From Dasypus novemcinctus (Eukaryota > Chordata > Mammalia > Cingulata > Dasypodidae), in contig NC_080677.1 of NCBI RefSeq assembly GCF_030445035.2, positions 107,257,513 through 107,321,512 of the forward strand: DNA of 64,000 nucleotides, read 5' to 3'. Positions 22,415 to 33,164 of the stretch are shown piece after piece (position 1 is the stretch's first letter; each line of letters begins with the position of its first letter). The notes under the pieces were generated by a model. The model had not been told where the DNA came from and ran no database searches. It saw only the letters and a list, made by a program, of their open reading frames with translations. Position numbers and translations under genes: made by a program.

Positions 22415-22837
22415 TTCTTTTTTTTTTTTAAAGATTTATTTATTTCTCTTCCCTCCCCGCCCCCCATCCCACTTATCTGTTCTGTGTCTATTTGCTGCAT
22501 CTTGTTTCATTGTCCACTTCTGTTGTCGTCAGCAGCACAGGAATCTGTGTCTCTCTTGGTTGCATCATCTTGTTGTGTCAGCTCTCCGTGTGTGCGGCAC
22601 CATTCCTGGGCAGGCTGCACTTTCTTTCACATTGGGCGGCTCTCCTTAATGGGGCACACTCCTTGCTCGTGGGGTTCCCCTACGCAGGGCACACCCCTGC
22701 ATGGCAGGGCACTCCTTGCGCGCATCAGCACTGCGCATGGGCCAGCTCCACACGGGTCAAGGAGGCCTGGGGTTTGAACCGCGGACCTCCCATGTGGTAG
22801 ACGGACGCCCTAACCACTGGGCCAAGTCCGCTTCCCT
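22415..22837 (-). repeat. DAS-type SINE in OPN1SW intron 4
   Basis: Reverse long-body copy with duplications agagtaag at 22407-22414 and 22838-22845. Its head ends only about 30 bp from exon 4. Confidence 0.9.
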
Positions 22838-22866
22838 AGAGTAAGGTCTTAAATCGAGACCTTCAT

Positions 22867-23059
22867 CTGCTTGTTCATGAAATAGTAGATGATGGAATTG
22901 TAGATACAGTTGCCTTGGAAAAGGCAGGAATGGCAAAAAGCCGTAAGTCCAGCCCTCAGGGCACATAAGACAAAAGGATCCCATCATCACTACCACCATG
23001 CAGCTCACCTCCTGCTCAGCCTTCTGGGTTGGAGCTGACTCCTGCTGCTGAGCTACATC
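22867..23059 (-). pseudogene. OPN1SW: OPN1SW pseudo-exon 4 (deletion, donor GT to AT)
   Basis: 193 bp where about 240 are expected. [17 protein letters not shown] is followed by [10 protein letters not shown]. Near 22955-22958 a deletion joins helix VI to a GLDL-like segment, removing the VPYAAFAMY-like part. The retinal-linkage lysine codon AAG survives at 22916-22914 in a shifted context, and a 1-bp loss follows it. The donor after CAG reads AT (22866-22865) instead of GT. Confidence 0.92.
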
Positions 23060-23473
23060 CTGGAGCAAAACACAGAGACCACCATGTCCCTCTTCTCTCT
23101 GGCCCATAACTCAGATCTCTAGACCATTTTCTCTCAGGGGAACATCCACTCTAATTGCCCCTCTTCTGTCTGGTTTCTGGCCTAGTCCCTGTGCCTCTTC
23201 CTCCTTGAGGGTGGCAGAATGGGACTTTTTGGGCTATGACATTAGAAGGGGCACATGTGTCTCTTGACATTCAGAATCCACCTCTTTGAGGAGGAGTGAC
23301 TTACCCCGTATTATTCATTTCATCATTATATCCATCCCCACTTCCCTCACTACTTTGAGATAGTCCTTAGAGTTTATGGACATTTCTTGAATCCTTATGT
23401 CCAGAGCACTCACCACTCTCTCCCACCTAGAGCCCCCTGACCCACTCCTCCCAGACCATCACACCAGCCACTC

Positions 23474-23641
23474 AGCTCTGAGGGCCGCTAACAGCTGACA
23501 ATAGAAGCAGAGGAGGGAGAGTGACAGACACAATGAAGCAGAAAATGTAAAGGAACGGGTATAGTACTCACTGCAATATTTGGTATACACACTGTACCAG
23601 TTGGGGCCACACGGGAACACTGCAGGTACTCAGGGATGGAC
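23474..23641 (-). pseudogene. OPN1SW: OPN1SW pseudo-exon 3 (frameshifts, donor lost)
   Basis: It starts after ctttgtag with SIPEYLQCS, the extracellular loop 2 region. A 2-bp insertion then moves [12 protein letters not shown] into another frame, and further small indels follow. The end matches the QLL-AL-A segment, but the next bases are GAGTGG rather than a GT donor. Confidence 0.9.
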
Positions 23642-23881
23642 CTACAAAGAATCAAGCACTCATTCATGGGACAAGCACTTACGGTCAGGCTTACCACAAG
23701 AATTAGTGGCGTGGAAGTTTAAGATTTATGAATTGTGTTCTCAGTTGGGAACTCAATGCCAAAAGACTGTAGAAGGGAGGATTTTCTGTCCTCATCAGCA
23801 AAAAGCTATAGCAATTCCAACTTCAGAGTAAACTTTAATACTTGTCTCCTACAGCCCCTTAATCTCACTACTCTATTAGCT

Positions 23882-24375
23882 TTTTTAAAATATTTTTAAT
23901 TTATTTTTAAAATATATGTAGATTACACAAAATGTTGCATAAAAAATATAGTAGGTCCCCATATACCTCACTCCCCACACCCCCATTTTTCCTACATCAA
24001 CAACTTTCATTAGTGTGGTACATTCATTGCATTTGATGAATACATTTTAGAGCACTGTTACACAGCATGGATTATAGTTTACATAGTAGTAGTTTACCCT
24101 CTCTCTCAGTCCATTTAGTGGGTATGGTAAGATAATATAATGTCCTGCATCTGTCCCTGCAGTATCATTTAGAACAATTCCAAGTCTCAAAATGCCGCCA
24201 TATCATACCTCTTTTTCCCTCCCACTGTGTTCAGCAGCTCCCGTGGCCACTGTCTTCACATCAGTGATAGTTTCTTCCATTGCTAGAGGCAAAATAATTC
24301 TATAGTAGAATACCAGTAAATCCACTCTAATCCATGTTTTATTCCTCCATCCTGAGGGCCTTCTATTAACTCTTA
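23882..24375 (-). repeat. L1 3' UTR fragment, reverse, in OPN1SW intron 2
   Basis: Starts T-rich, then segments shared with 25669-26160 (ttcattgcattt-gtgaatac, cagtaa-tccactctaatcca, ttcctccatcctg). I read this as an armadillo L1 3' UTR. Confidence 0.65.
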
Positions 24376-24481
24376 AAATTAGAGGTCAAAGTCGAAAAGG
24401 TACTTTATACCCAAGCTCTCTTACCACACCACGTCAGCCTAAGCTCCTTGCTGAGTCAGCACCACTGCCATGCACCCACAC

Positions 24482-24650
24482 CATCTCCATCCAAGGAAGG
24501 GTTAGATGAAGAAGCCAATACCAATAGTCCAGGTAGCCAGGACCATTGTCAAGGTATGGTTGGAGCTGAAACGTAAGTTGCCAAAGGGCTAAGAGATGAT
24601 AACATAGTGCTCAGAGGCCAGGAAGTTCGATGATCAACCTGTTAACAGAC
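24482..24650 (-). pseudogene. OPN1SW: OPN1SW pseudo-exon 2 (three in-frame stops)
   Basis: 169 bp, the length expected for this exon, with intact acceptor (CAG) and donor (GT). In frame it reads LLTG*SSNFLASEHYVIIS then *PFGNLRFSS, ending GIGFFI*PFLGW. Stops are TGA at 24636-24634 (expected Trp), TAG at 24591-24589 (expected Lys) and TAA at 24504-24502 (expected Pro). There is no frameshift, so substitutions alone destroyed it. The E(R/D)RY-type motif at helix III reads SEHYV. Confidence 0.94.
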
Positions 24651-24962
24651 CTGGGTAAAATATGAGGGTAATGGGGTAGACAGAACCAGCCTGGCAGGCA
24701 GAGTGGAAAAAGGATGGGGTGGAGCAAGTGCAGAGACAGGGTTGGACTGATGGTTGGAAAAAGACTTTGGGACTCAGATATCCTATTTGGGTCAGACTTC
24801 TGGTCTGGGCTGCATTGTACCCCAGTATTCAAACGAATACCAAACTGCTTTCCCCCAAGACTCCTTTAGGTGTCCTCTCCATCCCAACAGCCCAGTGCCT
24901 GGTTCCAAATCTGGAGCCGTGTCCTTTGCCTCCCTACCACCACCACCATTTCCCTGCAGTAC

Positions 24963-25319
24963 CTGGTACAGAACCCAGGAAGGCCTCCAAAGCCAGAACA
25001 GCGGCCAGAGATGAAATTCCTAACCACTGGAGATGAAGACAGTAGAGACAAAGAAGATACAGAAGAGGAAGCCCCCTTCCCCCCTCCCAGGTATACACTG
25101 AACAGAATGTAGTTGAGTGACTTTCACAACTTTCTGTAGCACAGTGTGGCCACCAAAACTGTGGAATTGAATGGCATTCCTACAAAGAAGACAAACCCCA
25201 TGAAGGCTGTCTGGAGGCCAAAGGCCCAGGAAGAGGCAATGTGGTACTAAGACCCATCCCACAACGCCACCGAGGAGATGTTCTTAAACATAAAACTCTT
25301 CCTCTGACATCTTGCTCAT
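24963..25319 (-). pseudogene. OPN1SW: OPN1SW pseudo-exon 1
   Basis: The start is retained (ATG at 25319-25317, then SKMSEEEFY), but a 2-bp loss after TTTTAT gives a TAA at 25284-25286, codon 12. Downstream, family sequence is recognisable only by switching frame: PQYHIA-like, the LVATL equivalent (VATLC) and NYIL. The donor GT (24962-24961) survives, with exon phase 1. Confidence 0.93.
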
Positions 25320-25668
25320 AACGTGTCCCCTGAACCCTCTGATTCCCCTTATCATCCGCCCACCACCCAACACAGAGATCCTCCTCCAAAGCCACTTTTG
25401 TGCTCCCTGAGCACAAAATCCCAGTACTAATCTCCAGTCTCTTAAAGACAGAGTTTGGAGTTAGAGGTACCCAAGATCCCACCTAAAACTTACTTTTGTG
25501 GCCCTAAAGCCATTACTGTGTTCTTCAGAGGATAAAAGATCAGGCTCAAGGAATCCAGATATGCAATGCTGGGTGCTGGGATGAATGAGAGTGGACTCGC
25601 TGGTGCCTGGGAAATGCTGACCCATATTCAGTGAAGATGCTTTCACCTGTTTCCTCCCTTCCATTTTT

Positions 25669-26755
25669 CTTTTTTTTTTTTTTAATATATTTACTATAAT
25701 TTTTAAAAATTTTTTATCTTTATTTTTTTAATGTTACATTCAAAAAATATGAGCTCCCCATATATCCCCCACCCCCCTCACCCCACTCCTCCCCCCATAA
25801 CAACCACCTCCTCCATTATCATGAGACATTCATTGCATTTGGTGAATACATCTCTGAGCACCACAGCACCTCATGGTCAATGGTCCACACCATAGCCCAC
25901 GCTCTCCCACAGTCCACCCAGTGGGCCATGGGAGGACATATAATTTCTGGTAACTGTCCCCACAGCACCACCGAGGACAACTCCAACCCCCAAAAATGAC
26001 CCCACATCACATCTCTTCCTCCTACTCCCTACCCCCAGCAGCCTCCATGGCCAATTTCTCCACACCAATGCCACATTTTCTTCGATTACTAATCACAGTA
26101 GTTCATGAATAGAATATCAGTAAGTCCACTCTAATCCATAATCTATTCCTCCATCCTGTGGACCTTAGAATGGTTGTGTCCACTTCACATCTATATCAAG
26201 AGGGGGCTTAGATTCCACAGGGATGCTGGATGCAATTCTGCTGTCAGTTGTAGGCACTCTTGGCTCCCTGGTGTGGTGGTTGACCTTCTTCACCTCCATG
26301 TTAGCTGAGTGGGGTAAGTCCAACAAACCAGAGTGTAGGAGTTGCAAGTCTGTTGAGGCTCAGGGTCTGGCTATCACATGGTCAGTCCAGAGATTCAGTT
26401 TCCCTGGGTATACATTAAACCCCAACACCAACTACAGTTCTGGTAAATGTAACAGGAGAGACTTGTGGACAAAGATCACATCTGAGTCCAGCTCCATCAC
26501 ACAAAAACACAAACTCCAAAGTAGGACCAACTGACATGGCACTGAACTCCATCTGCCATGACCATAGAACCTGTGGGTCTCTGTAGCCCTCAGAAGAACC
26601 AATACCTGGGGTTGTATCTACTTTGTCTCTGGGACTCTGCTCAGGTGTGCATAAGGGCAACCCCTCTGATAACCTCCCGGCTCTTTTTGGAGATTCATAG
26701 CCATATAAACTAATTTGTCCTTTCCAATCACCCCCCCCCGCCCCCATTTTTCTTT
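25669..26755 (-). repeat. L1 3' UTR fragment, reverse, longer copy
   Basis: T run at 25669-25683, L1-like terminal atgttacattcaaaaaatat, shared blocks with 23882-24375, and a C-rich end near 26738-26750 (G-rich on the L1 strand). It lies just upstream of the OPN1SW remnant. Confidence 0.65.
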
Positions 26756-27503
26756 CTTTCATCCTTTGAGTAAAGCCATAGATGTCACCCTTCTTTCTCC
26801 ATTTGGTTTCTGACACCATAGTCTTCTTCAGGTTTCTATACCCCATCTGCCCATCTGCAGAGAGTTGTTGGGCTCTCCACCATGCTGGGAAGCAGTCTCA
26901 GGCTCCAGGAAGCAGGGAGTGGGGAGTGACTTGGGAGCACCTTAGTAAATTCAGAGTATTCATGGGAAAGGACCGGGGCAACTTGACAATGCCTAGAGGT
27001 CCAGGGCATCTCTGAGCCCAGGCTGCCCCCATTTCTTAATGTTGAACCTACCCAGAGAGTGTACCTTTCCTACTCAGATCTCAGGCTGAGGTTGGTCTGC
27101 TCACATCATGCTCACACCTGTGCATGCCCTTAACTCAGCAGTGCATAAGTTGCTACAGTCTTCCTCCTGTCTGCTCATCCAGCTCCTGCCCAACCTTCAC
27201 AGGCTACCTCACAAAGCCTTCTGATTAGCCCACCCCAGTGATGTCAGCTCTGCTCTGAGCTCCCTCTGCACTTAAATGTAACAGTACACTTTGGTCCTTA
27301 TCAATGCATCTCCTCCCCCTCGCAGTAGACTGTTACCTCCCTGAGGCTAGTGATTTATTCACAGATAACAATTCAAATTATTCTATTACTTTTGAATCAT
27401 TCTCAATACCTCCCACAAACTCAGAGTTGTTCAGTAACCTGAGGATGGCTTGAATGTGCCACTGAGAAGACTTCTGGCCAAGTACATTCACAATGTCCAG
27501 TAT
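26756..27503. other. Intergenic, no feature seen
   Basis: Sequence upstream of the former opsin promoter; nothing recognised. Confidence 0.4.
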
Positions 27504-27515
27504 ACAATCAATGTT

Positions 27516-27986
27516 TTTTCTTTAAGATTTATTTATTTACTTTCCCCTTCCTCTCCCCCACCCCTGCTGTGTTTGTTGTCTGTATCCATTTGCTGTGTGG
27601 TCTTCTGTATCTATTTCTCTTTTGGTCTTCTCATTTTTTCTCCTCTAGGATTCATGGGATTTGATTCTGGGAACCTCTGATGGGGAGAGAGGTTCCCTGT
27701 TAGCTGCACCACCTCAGTTCCTGGTTTCTACTGCACTTCACCTTAATTCTCCCCTTCGTCTCTCTTTTGCTACATCATCATCTTGCTGTGTGACTCATTT
27801 GTGCAGGCACGCACCCTGCTGTGCAGGCACTCTGCTTGCCACGTGGGCACTGACTCACCAAGCAGACACTGGTTTGCTGCTCAGGCACGCTTTCCCTTCT
27901 TTTTCACCAGGAGGCCCCAAGGATCGAACCCGGGTCCTCCCATATGGTAGGCAGGAGCCCTATCACTTGAGCCACATCTGCTTCCC
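27516..27986 (-). repeat. DAS-type SINE, second body type, reverse
   Basis: Starts tttctttaagatttatttat; ends with the reverse head (cacttgagccacatctgctt). Perfect duplications acaatcaatgtt at 27504-27515 and 27987-27998. Confidence 0.9.
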
Positions 27987-28069
27987 ACAATCAATGTTAT
28001 TAGATAAGAGAAAAGGCAGGAAAAATGACATAACTAGGAGCAAAAACAGTAAATGGAGAACCTCTTATA

Positions 28070-28467
28070 CATATATATATTTTTTATTTATTTCTCTCCC
28101 CTTCCCCCCACTCCCCAGTTGTCTACTCTCTGTGTCCATCCACTGTGTGTTCTTCTGTGACCATTTCTATCCTTACCAGTGGCACCGGGAATCTGTGTTT
28201 CTTTTTGTTGTGTCAGCTCTCCGTGTATGCAGCGCCATTCTTGGGCAGGCTGCACTTTCTTTCGCGCTGGGTGGCTCTCCTTATGGGGCACACTCCTTGC
28301 ACGTGGGACTCGCCTACACAGGGGACACCCCTGCATGGCAGGGCACTCCTTGCGCGCATCAGCACTGCTCATGGGCCAGCTCCACACGGGTCAAGGAGGT
28401 CCAGGGTTTGAACCGCAGACCTCCCATGTGGTAGGCGGACGCCCTATCCATTGGTCCAAGTCCACTT
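28070..28467 (-). repeat. DAS-type SINE, long body, reverse
   Basis: Reverse full copy with flanking cctcttata at 28061-28069 and 28468-28476. Confidence 0.85.
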
Positions 28468-28476
28468 CCTCTTATA

Positions 28477-28545
28477 TTTTTTAATGTAACATTTTGTGTG
28501 ATCTATGTATCTTTAAAAACAAAAACAAAAAATAATTTTTAAGTG
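28477..28545 (+). repeat. L1 3'-terminal fragment, forward
   Basis: It reads taatgtaacattttgtgtga followed by an A-rich tail, the forward version of the L1 ends at 23882 and 25669. It is severely 5' truncated. Confidence 0.6.
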
Positions 28546-29832
28546 ACATCCACCAAACTAAAAAAACAGTAAATAGGCACACACCAAGACAAGAGATTAC
28601 CAAACAAGGACTTTAAAGTAGCTATTATAACATGTTCAAGGATTAAGAGAAAATATGGGCATAATGAAAGAAGAATCTTACTTAACAAATATATGGAAAC
28701 TATTTAAAACAACAAATGGAAATTGTAAAACAATATCAGAAATGAAAATTTCACTGGATGGGCCGAATAGCAGATTGAACATTGCAGAAGAAAAGACCAG
28801 GGAACTTGAAGAGAGGTCAATAGACACTATTCAAACAAATCACAGAAGAAAATGAACTGAGCCTTAGTAACATAATAACATTCATAAAATTGGAGACTCA
28901 GAAGAAAGGGATTGGACATAAAGAATACCTCAAGAAATAATGGGGGAAGCACACTTGGCCCAATGGATAGGGTGTCTGCCTACCACATGGAAGGTCCATG
29001 GTTTAAACCCCGGGCCTCCTTGACCCGTGTGGAGCTGGCCCATGCGCAGGGCTGATGTGTGTAAGGAGTGCCATGCCACGCAGGGGTGTCCCCCGCATAG
29101 GGGAGCCCCACATGCAAGGAGTGTGCCCTGTAAGGAGAGTCGCCCAGCACAAAAAAAGTGCAGCCTGCCCAAGAATGGCACTGCACACATGGAGAGCTGA
29201 CACAGCAAGGTGACACAACAAGAAGAAACAGATTCCCAATGCCGCTGATAAGGATAGAAGTGGTCATAGAAGAATACACAGTGAATGGACACAGAGAGCA
29301 GACAACTGGGGGGGAGGGGGTGCAGGGGGGGAGAAAACTTAAAAAAAAAAAAAAAGAAAGAAAGAATGGCCAAATAACTTCCAAATTTAATGGAAAATAT
29401 CAATCCAAAGATTCGAGAAGCTCAACAAATACCATAAACACAAATCTACACTTAGCCATATCACAGTAAACTTGCTTAATATCAAAGATAAAGAAAAAAA
29501 AATCTTGAAAGCATCCAGAGGAAAAAAAGACACATTACTATGACAAGTACTTCCAGTAACATCTCATCAAAAACATTGACGGTCAGAAGAAAATGGTGCA
29601 TCCTTAATGGACAAAAGGGAAAAACTGTAAACCTAAAATTCTATATTCAGCATAACTATCTTCCAAAATTGAAAGCAAAATATAGTTTCAAATAAGAGCT
29701 GAAAGAATTCACCAGTATGCCTGCAATTACAAGAAATATGAGAGGAAAGTATTCAGGATGTAGGGAAATAATACAGATGGAGATACATATCTACACAAAG
29801 GAATCCCATAAATGGAAAATATATGAAAAAAA
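28546..29832 (+). mobile_element. Old L1, left part, with a SINE inside
   Basis: Decayed L1 ORF1-like text (QKKGIGHKEYLKK-like, then atcaatccaaagattcgaga). Many stops. It continues at 35450 after a younger L1 insertion. Confidence 0.6.
28944..29364 (+). repeat. DAS-type SINE, long body, in the old L1
   Basis: Head gggaagcacacttggcccaa through poly(A). Target duplication not clear. Confidence 0.88.
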
Positions 29833-30958
29833 TTTAAAAGACAACTTAATGGGACAACCAGCAAGATGGCGGCAGAGTAAGGAGCTCCTAGAGTCAGCTT
29901 GTGCAACAGGGCCGTTAGCAATCACCCAGAGCTGTCTCAAGCACCTATTTGGAGGCTCCGGAGACCAGAAGAGCATCCTGCAACATCCTCGAAGGAAGGG
30001 AAGGAGGAGCCTGCCCATCTGTAGAGAAGATTTGAAAGTAGAACACTCCATGCCACAGAGGCCAGTGCCCACCATCCCCTGGCAGCATAAGCTGCTTTAG
30101 GAGCTGTTCTGCCACTGGAATTGGAAGCCCCACTTCCCAAAAATGGAAGAAGAGACAGTTAGACACCAACTTCAGCTACTGATTAGTAAATTCAGCAGGC
30201 TAAAATATAACACTAAGAACAGCTGAAGTTTGAACATGTCCAAGTCAAAAAGAGGCCAGTAGCCACCATTTTAACTCCACCCCTGGCACAAAAGGAAGCT
30301 GGGCAGACTGAAAATCACAGTGCTGGTAGGGCCTGGCTTCTCTCCATCCAGATCAAAGTGCAGCCCTAGCCTAAGCCCCAGTCCCACCTCCGGCAGGGAG
30401 GAAACTGTGGGGATCTGCACCAGCCTGTCTGGGAAAATACAATCCAGTGACCATCCTGGTCTGGCAGAAGAAGCCGCCTCAAGAGCTATTCTGTGGCTGG
30501 AATTGGAAGCTCCATTTCCCAAAATGTGAGGAAGAGTCGGCCACTGCAGGTATATTTGGCTGGCACAGACTGAAGAGTTGGAAGTCTACCAGGGCAACTG
30601 CGGTCATTTAGGACCCACACAACGTAGATTGCTGCCCACACCTGCAGCTCCATCCCCACCCCAGGCAGGGGAGAAAGGGGCATGAGGCTTCATCAGTCTC
30701 TCTAGGCAACTACAGGCTAGGCCTGGACAACTTGGATTATTACACACAGCTGTGGCTCTGTCCCTACCCCTGGCAAAGGAGAAAGTTGGGAGATGCTTCA
30801 TTGGTCTCTGGGGCAATGAGGGCAGCTTGAGGCTCCACAGCTTACAGCACCAACTACATCCTTGGCTCCTACTACACAACCAGCAAGGCAGAAAGGGCAA
30901 GAGAGCCCTAAACTAAATGGAGAAACTTCACCCAGAATAAATAAATTTAGTAAGCCAG

Positions 30959-31924
30959 ATGCCAAGACACCAACAAAAAATTACAATCCATGCCAAGAAA
31001 CAGGAAAATATGGCCCAGTTAAAGGAACAAGATAAGCCTTCAGATGACATAAAGGAGTTGAGACAACTAATCATAGATGTTCAAACAAATCTCCTTAATA
31101 AGTTCAATGAGATGGCTGAAGAGAATAAGGATATTAAGAAGACGTTGGATGAGCACAAAGAAGAATTTGAAAGCATACATAGAAAAATAGCAGATCTTAC
31201 ATGAATGAAAGTTGCAATAAATGAAATAAAAAATACATTGGAATCATATAATAGCAGATTTAAGGAGGCAGAAGAAAGGATTGGTGAGCTTGAAGAAATG
31301 GCCTCTAAAAGCAAACATACAAAAGAACAGGTGAAGAAAAGAATGGAAAGAATTGAACAAGGTCTCAGGGAACTAAATGACAGCAAGAGACATGCAAACA
31401 TATATGTCATGGGTGTCACAGAAGGAGAAGAGAAGGGAAAGGGGGCAGAAGGAATATTTGAAGAAATAATGATAGAAGATTTCCCAACTCTATTGAAGGA
31501 CATAGATGTCCATGTCCAAGAAGCACAACATACTCTCATCCAAATAAATTCTAATAGAACAAATCTGAGACACATACTAATCAGAATGTCAAGTGCCAAA
31601 GACAAAAAGAGAATTCTGAGAGCAGTAAAAGAAAAGCAATACATAACGTAGAAGGGATAGCCAATAAGACAAAGTGCCAATTTCTCCTCAGAAACCATGG
31701 AAGCAAGAAGACAGTGGTATGATATATTTAAGATACTGCAAGAGAAAAACTTCCAGCCAAGAATCTTATATTCAGCAAGATTGTCTTTCAAAAGTGAGGG
31801 CGAGTTTAGAATATTCCCAGATAAACAGAAACGGAGAGAGTTTGTAACAAAAAGACTGGCATTGCAGGAAACACTAAAGAGTATGCTACAGTCTGAAAAG
31901 AAAAGACAGGACAGGGAGGCTTAG
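30959..31924 (+). pseudogene. L1 ORF1 remnant
   Basis: One reading frame with a coiled-coil N-half (MAEENKDIKKTLDEHKEEFE) and an RNA-binding half (GIFEEIMIEDFPTLLKDIDV, RILYSARLSFKSEGEFRIFP). Three in-frame stops (31202-31204, 31649-31651, 31658-31660) make it non-functional. The family protein binds L1 RNA and acts as a nucleic-acid chaperone. Confidence 0.85.
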
Positions 31925-32293
31925 AAGAGAGACTATAAATGAAGATTATACCACTAAAAGTAACTAAATGTCTCAAAAGAGTGGTGAAAATAAAATATGA
32001 CAGATAAACCCCAAAGGTCAAAATGGGTATAAAAAGAATTGCCTTTACAATAATAACATTGAATGTGAATGGATTTAACTCCCCAATCAAAAACAAAGAC
32101 TGGCAAAATGGGTAAGAAAATATGAGCCACCAATATGCTGTCTGCATGAGACTCACCTTAGACCCAAGGATATCAATAGATAGAAAGTAAAAGACTGGAA
32201 AAAGATAATCCACACAAGCAGTAATGAAAAAAAAAAACAAAACAACCAAAAACGCTAGAGTAGCTATACTTATATCAGATGAAATAGGCTTTA

Positions 32294-32691
32294 TAATTTT
32301 TTTTAAAATTTCTCTCCCCTTTCCTCCACCCTCCCCCCCCCCCCAGTTGTCTGCTCTCTGTGTCTATTCACTGCATGTTCTCCTGTGTCCACTTTCATTG
32401 TTTTATTGTTGTCAGTGGCACCAAGAATCTGTGCCTATTCTTGTTGCGTCATCTTGCCGCATTAGCTCTCTGTGAGTGCGGCCACCACTGGGCGGCTCTC
32501 CTTATGGGGCGCACTCCTTGCGTGTGGGGCTCCCCTACACGGGGGACACCCCTGCATGGCAGGGCACTCCTTGCATGCATCAGCACTGCTCATGGGCCAG
32601 CTCCACACAGGTCAAGGAGGCCCTACATTTGAACCCTGGACCTCGCATGTGGTAGGCAGATGCCCTATCTGTTGGGCCAAGTCTGCCTCCC
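32294..32691 (-). repeat. DAS-type SINE, long body, in L1 ORF2
   Basis: Reverse copy with perfect duplications gaaataggcttta at 32281-32293 and 32692-32704. An internal gap in the head-proximal part of the body makes it slightly short. Confidence 0.92.
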
Positions 32692-32766
32692 GAAATAGGC
32701 TTTAAAAGTCACTAGTGATGCACATTCTGAGTAGGAAGTCAAGAGGGGAAATTCCATTTACAATAG

Positions 32767-33159
32767 TGTATTAGTCAGTCAAAGGGGTGCTGATGCAAAA
32801 TACCAGGAATTGGTTGGTTTTTATAAAGGGTATTTATTTGAGGTATGAGCTTACAGATACCAGGCCATAAAGCATAAGTTACTTCCCTCACCAAAGTCTA
32901 TTTTCATGTGTTGCAGCAAGATGGCTGCCAATGGCTGCGAGTGTTCAGACTTCCTGGGTTCCTCTCTTCCAGGGTCTTGCTTCTCTCTGGGTTCAGGGTT
33001 CCTGTCTTCCTGGGGCTCCAGCATCAAAACCCCAACATCAAAAACCCTTAATTCTGTCCTTTGCCATGCCTTTTGTCTGTGAGTTCCCACCCACCAAAAG
33101 TTGGGGACTCAAGGCCCTACTGACATAAGAGAATTCATCAATAATATCAAACTGCTACA
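32767..33159 (-). mobile_element. Solo LTR (MaLR-like endogenous retroviral LTR)
   Basis: 393 bp. It begins TGTAGCAGTTTG and ends GACTGACTAATACA on the minus strand (TG...CA ends), with an AATAAA signal, flanked by the 5-bp duplication AATAG (32762-32766, 33160-33164). The interrupted L1 text rejoins exactly across it. The ACTAATACA end resembles MaLR LTRs. No internal viral genes are present. Confidence 0.8.
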
Positions 33160-33164
33160 AATAG

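Larger units (their letters stand above)
21351..25319 (-). pseudogene. OPN1SW: OPN1SW (short-wave-sensitive cone opsin) pseudogene, five exons
   Basis: OPN1SW encodes the SWS1 cone pigment, a seven-helix GPCR of cone outer segments that binds 11-cis-retinal. All five exons can be recognised on the minus strand in the order, phases and approximate lengths of the family, between CALU and CCDC136 as in human. The gene is dead: exon 1 has a 2-bp loss giving a stop at codon 12; exon 2 has three in-frame stops; exon 3 has frameshifts and no GT donor; exon 4 has a net loss of about 47 bp and a GT-to-AT donor change. Exon 5 is still open to its normal C-terminus. Loss of this gene in armadillos is reported in work on xenarthran rod monochromacy (from memory). 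Confidence 0.96.

Noticed and set aside
27661-28434. Open frame of 257 codons on the plus strand
   Set aside because: It runs through two reverse SINEs and the spacer between them; same SINE-derived peptides as elsewhere.
31081-31791. Minus-strand open frame of 236 codons
   Set aside because: Antisense shadow of the L1 ORF1 remnant.
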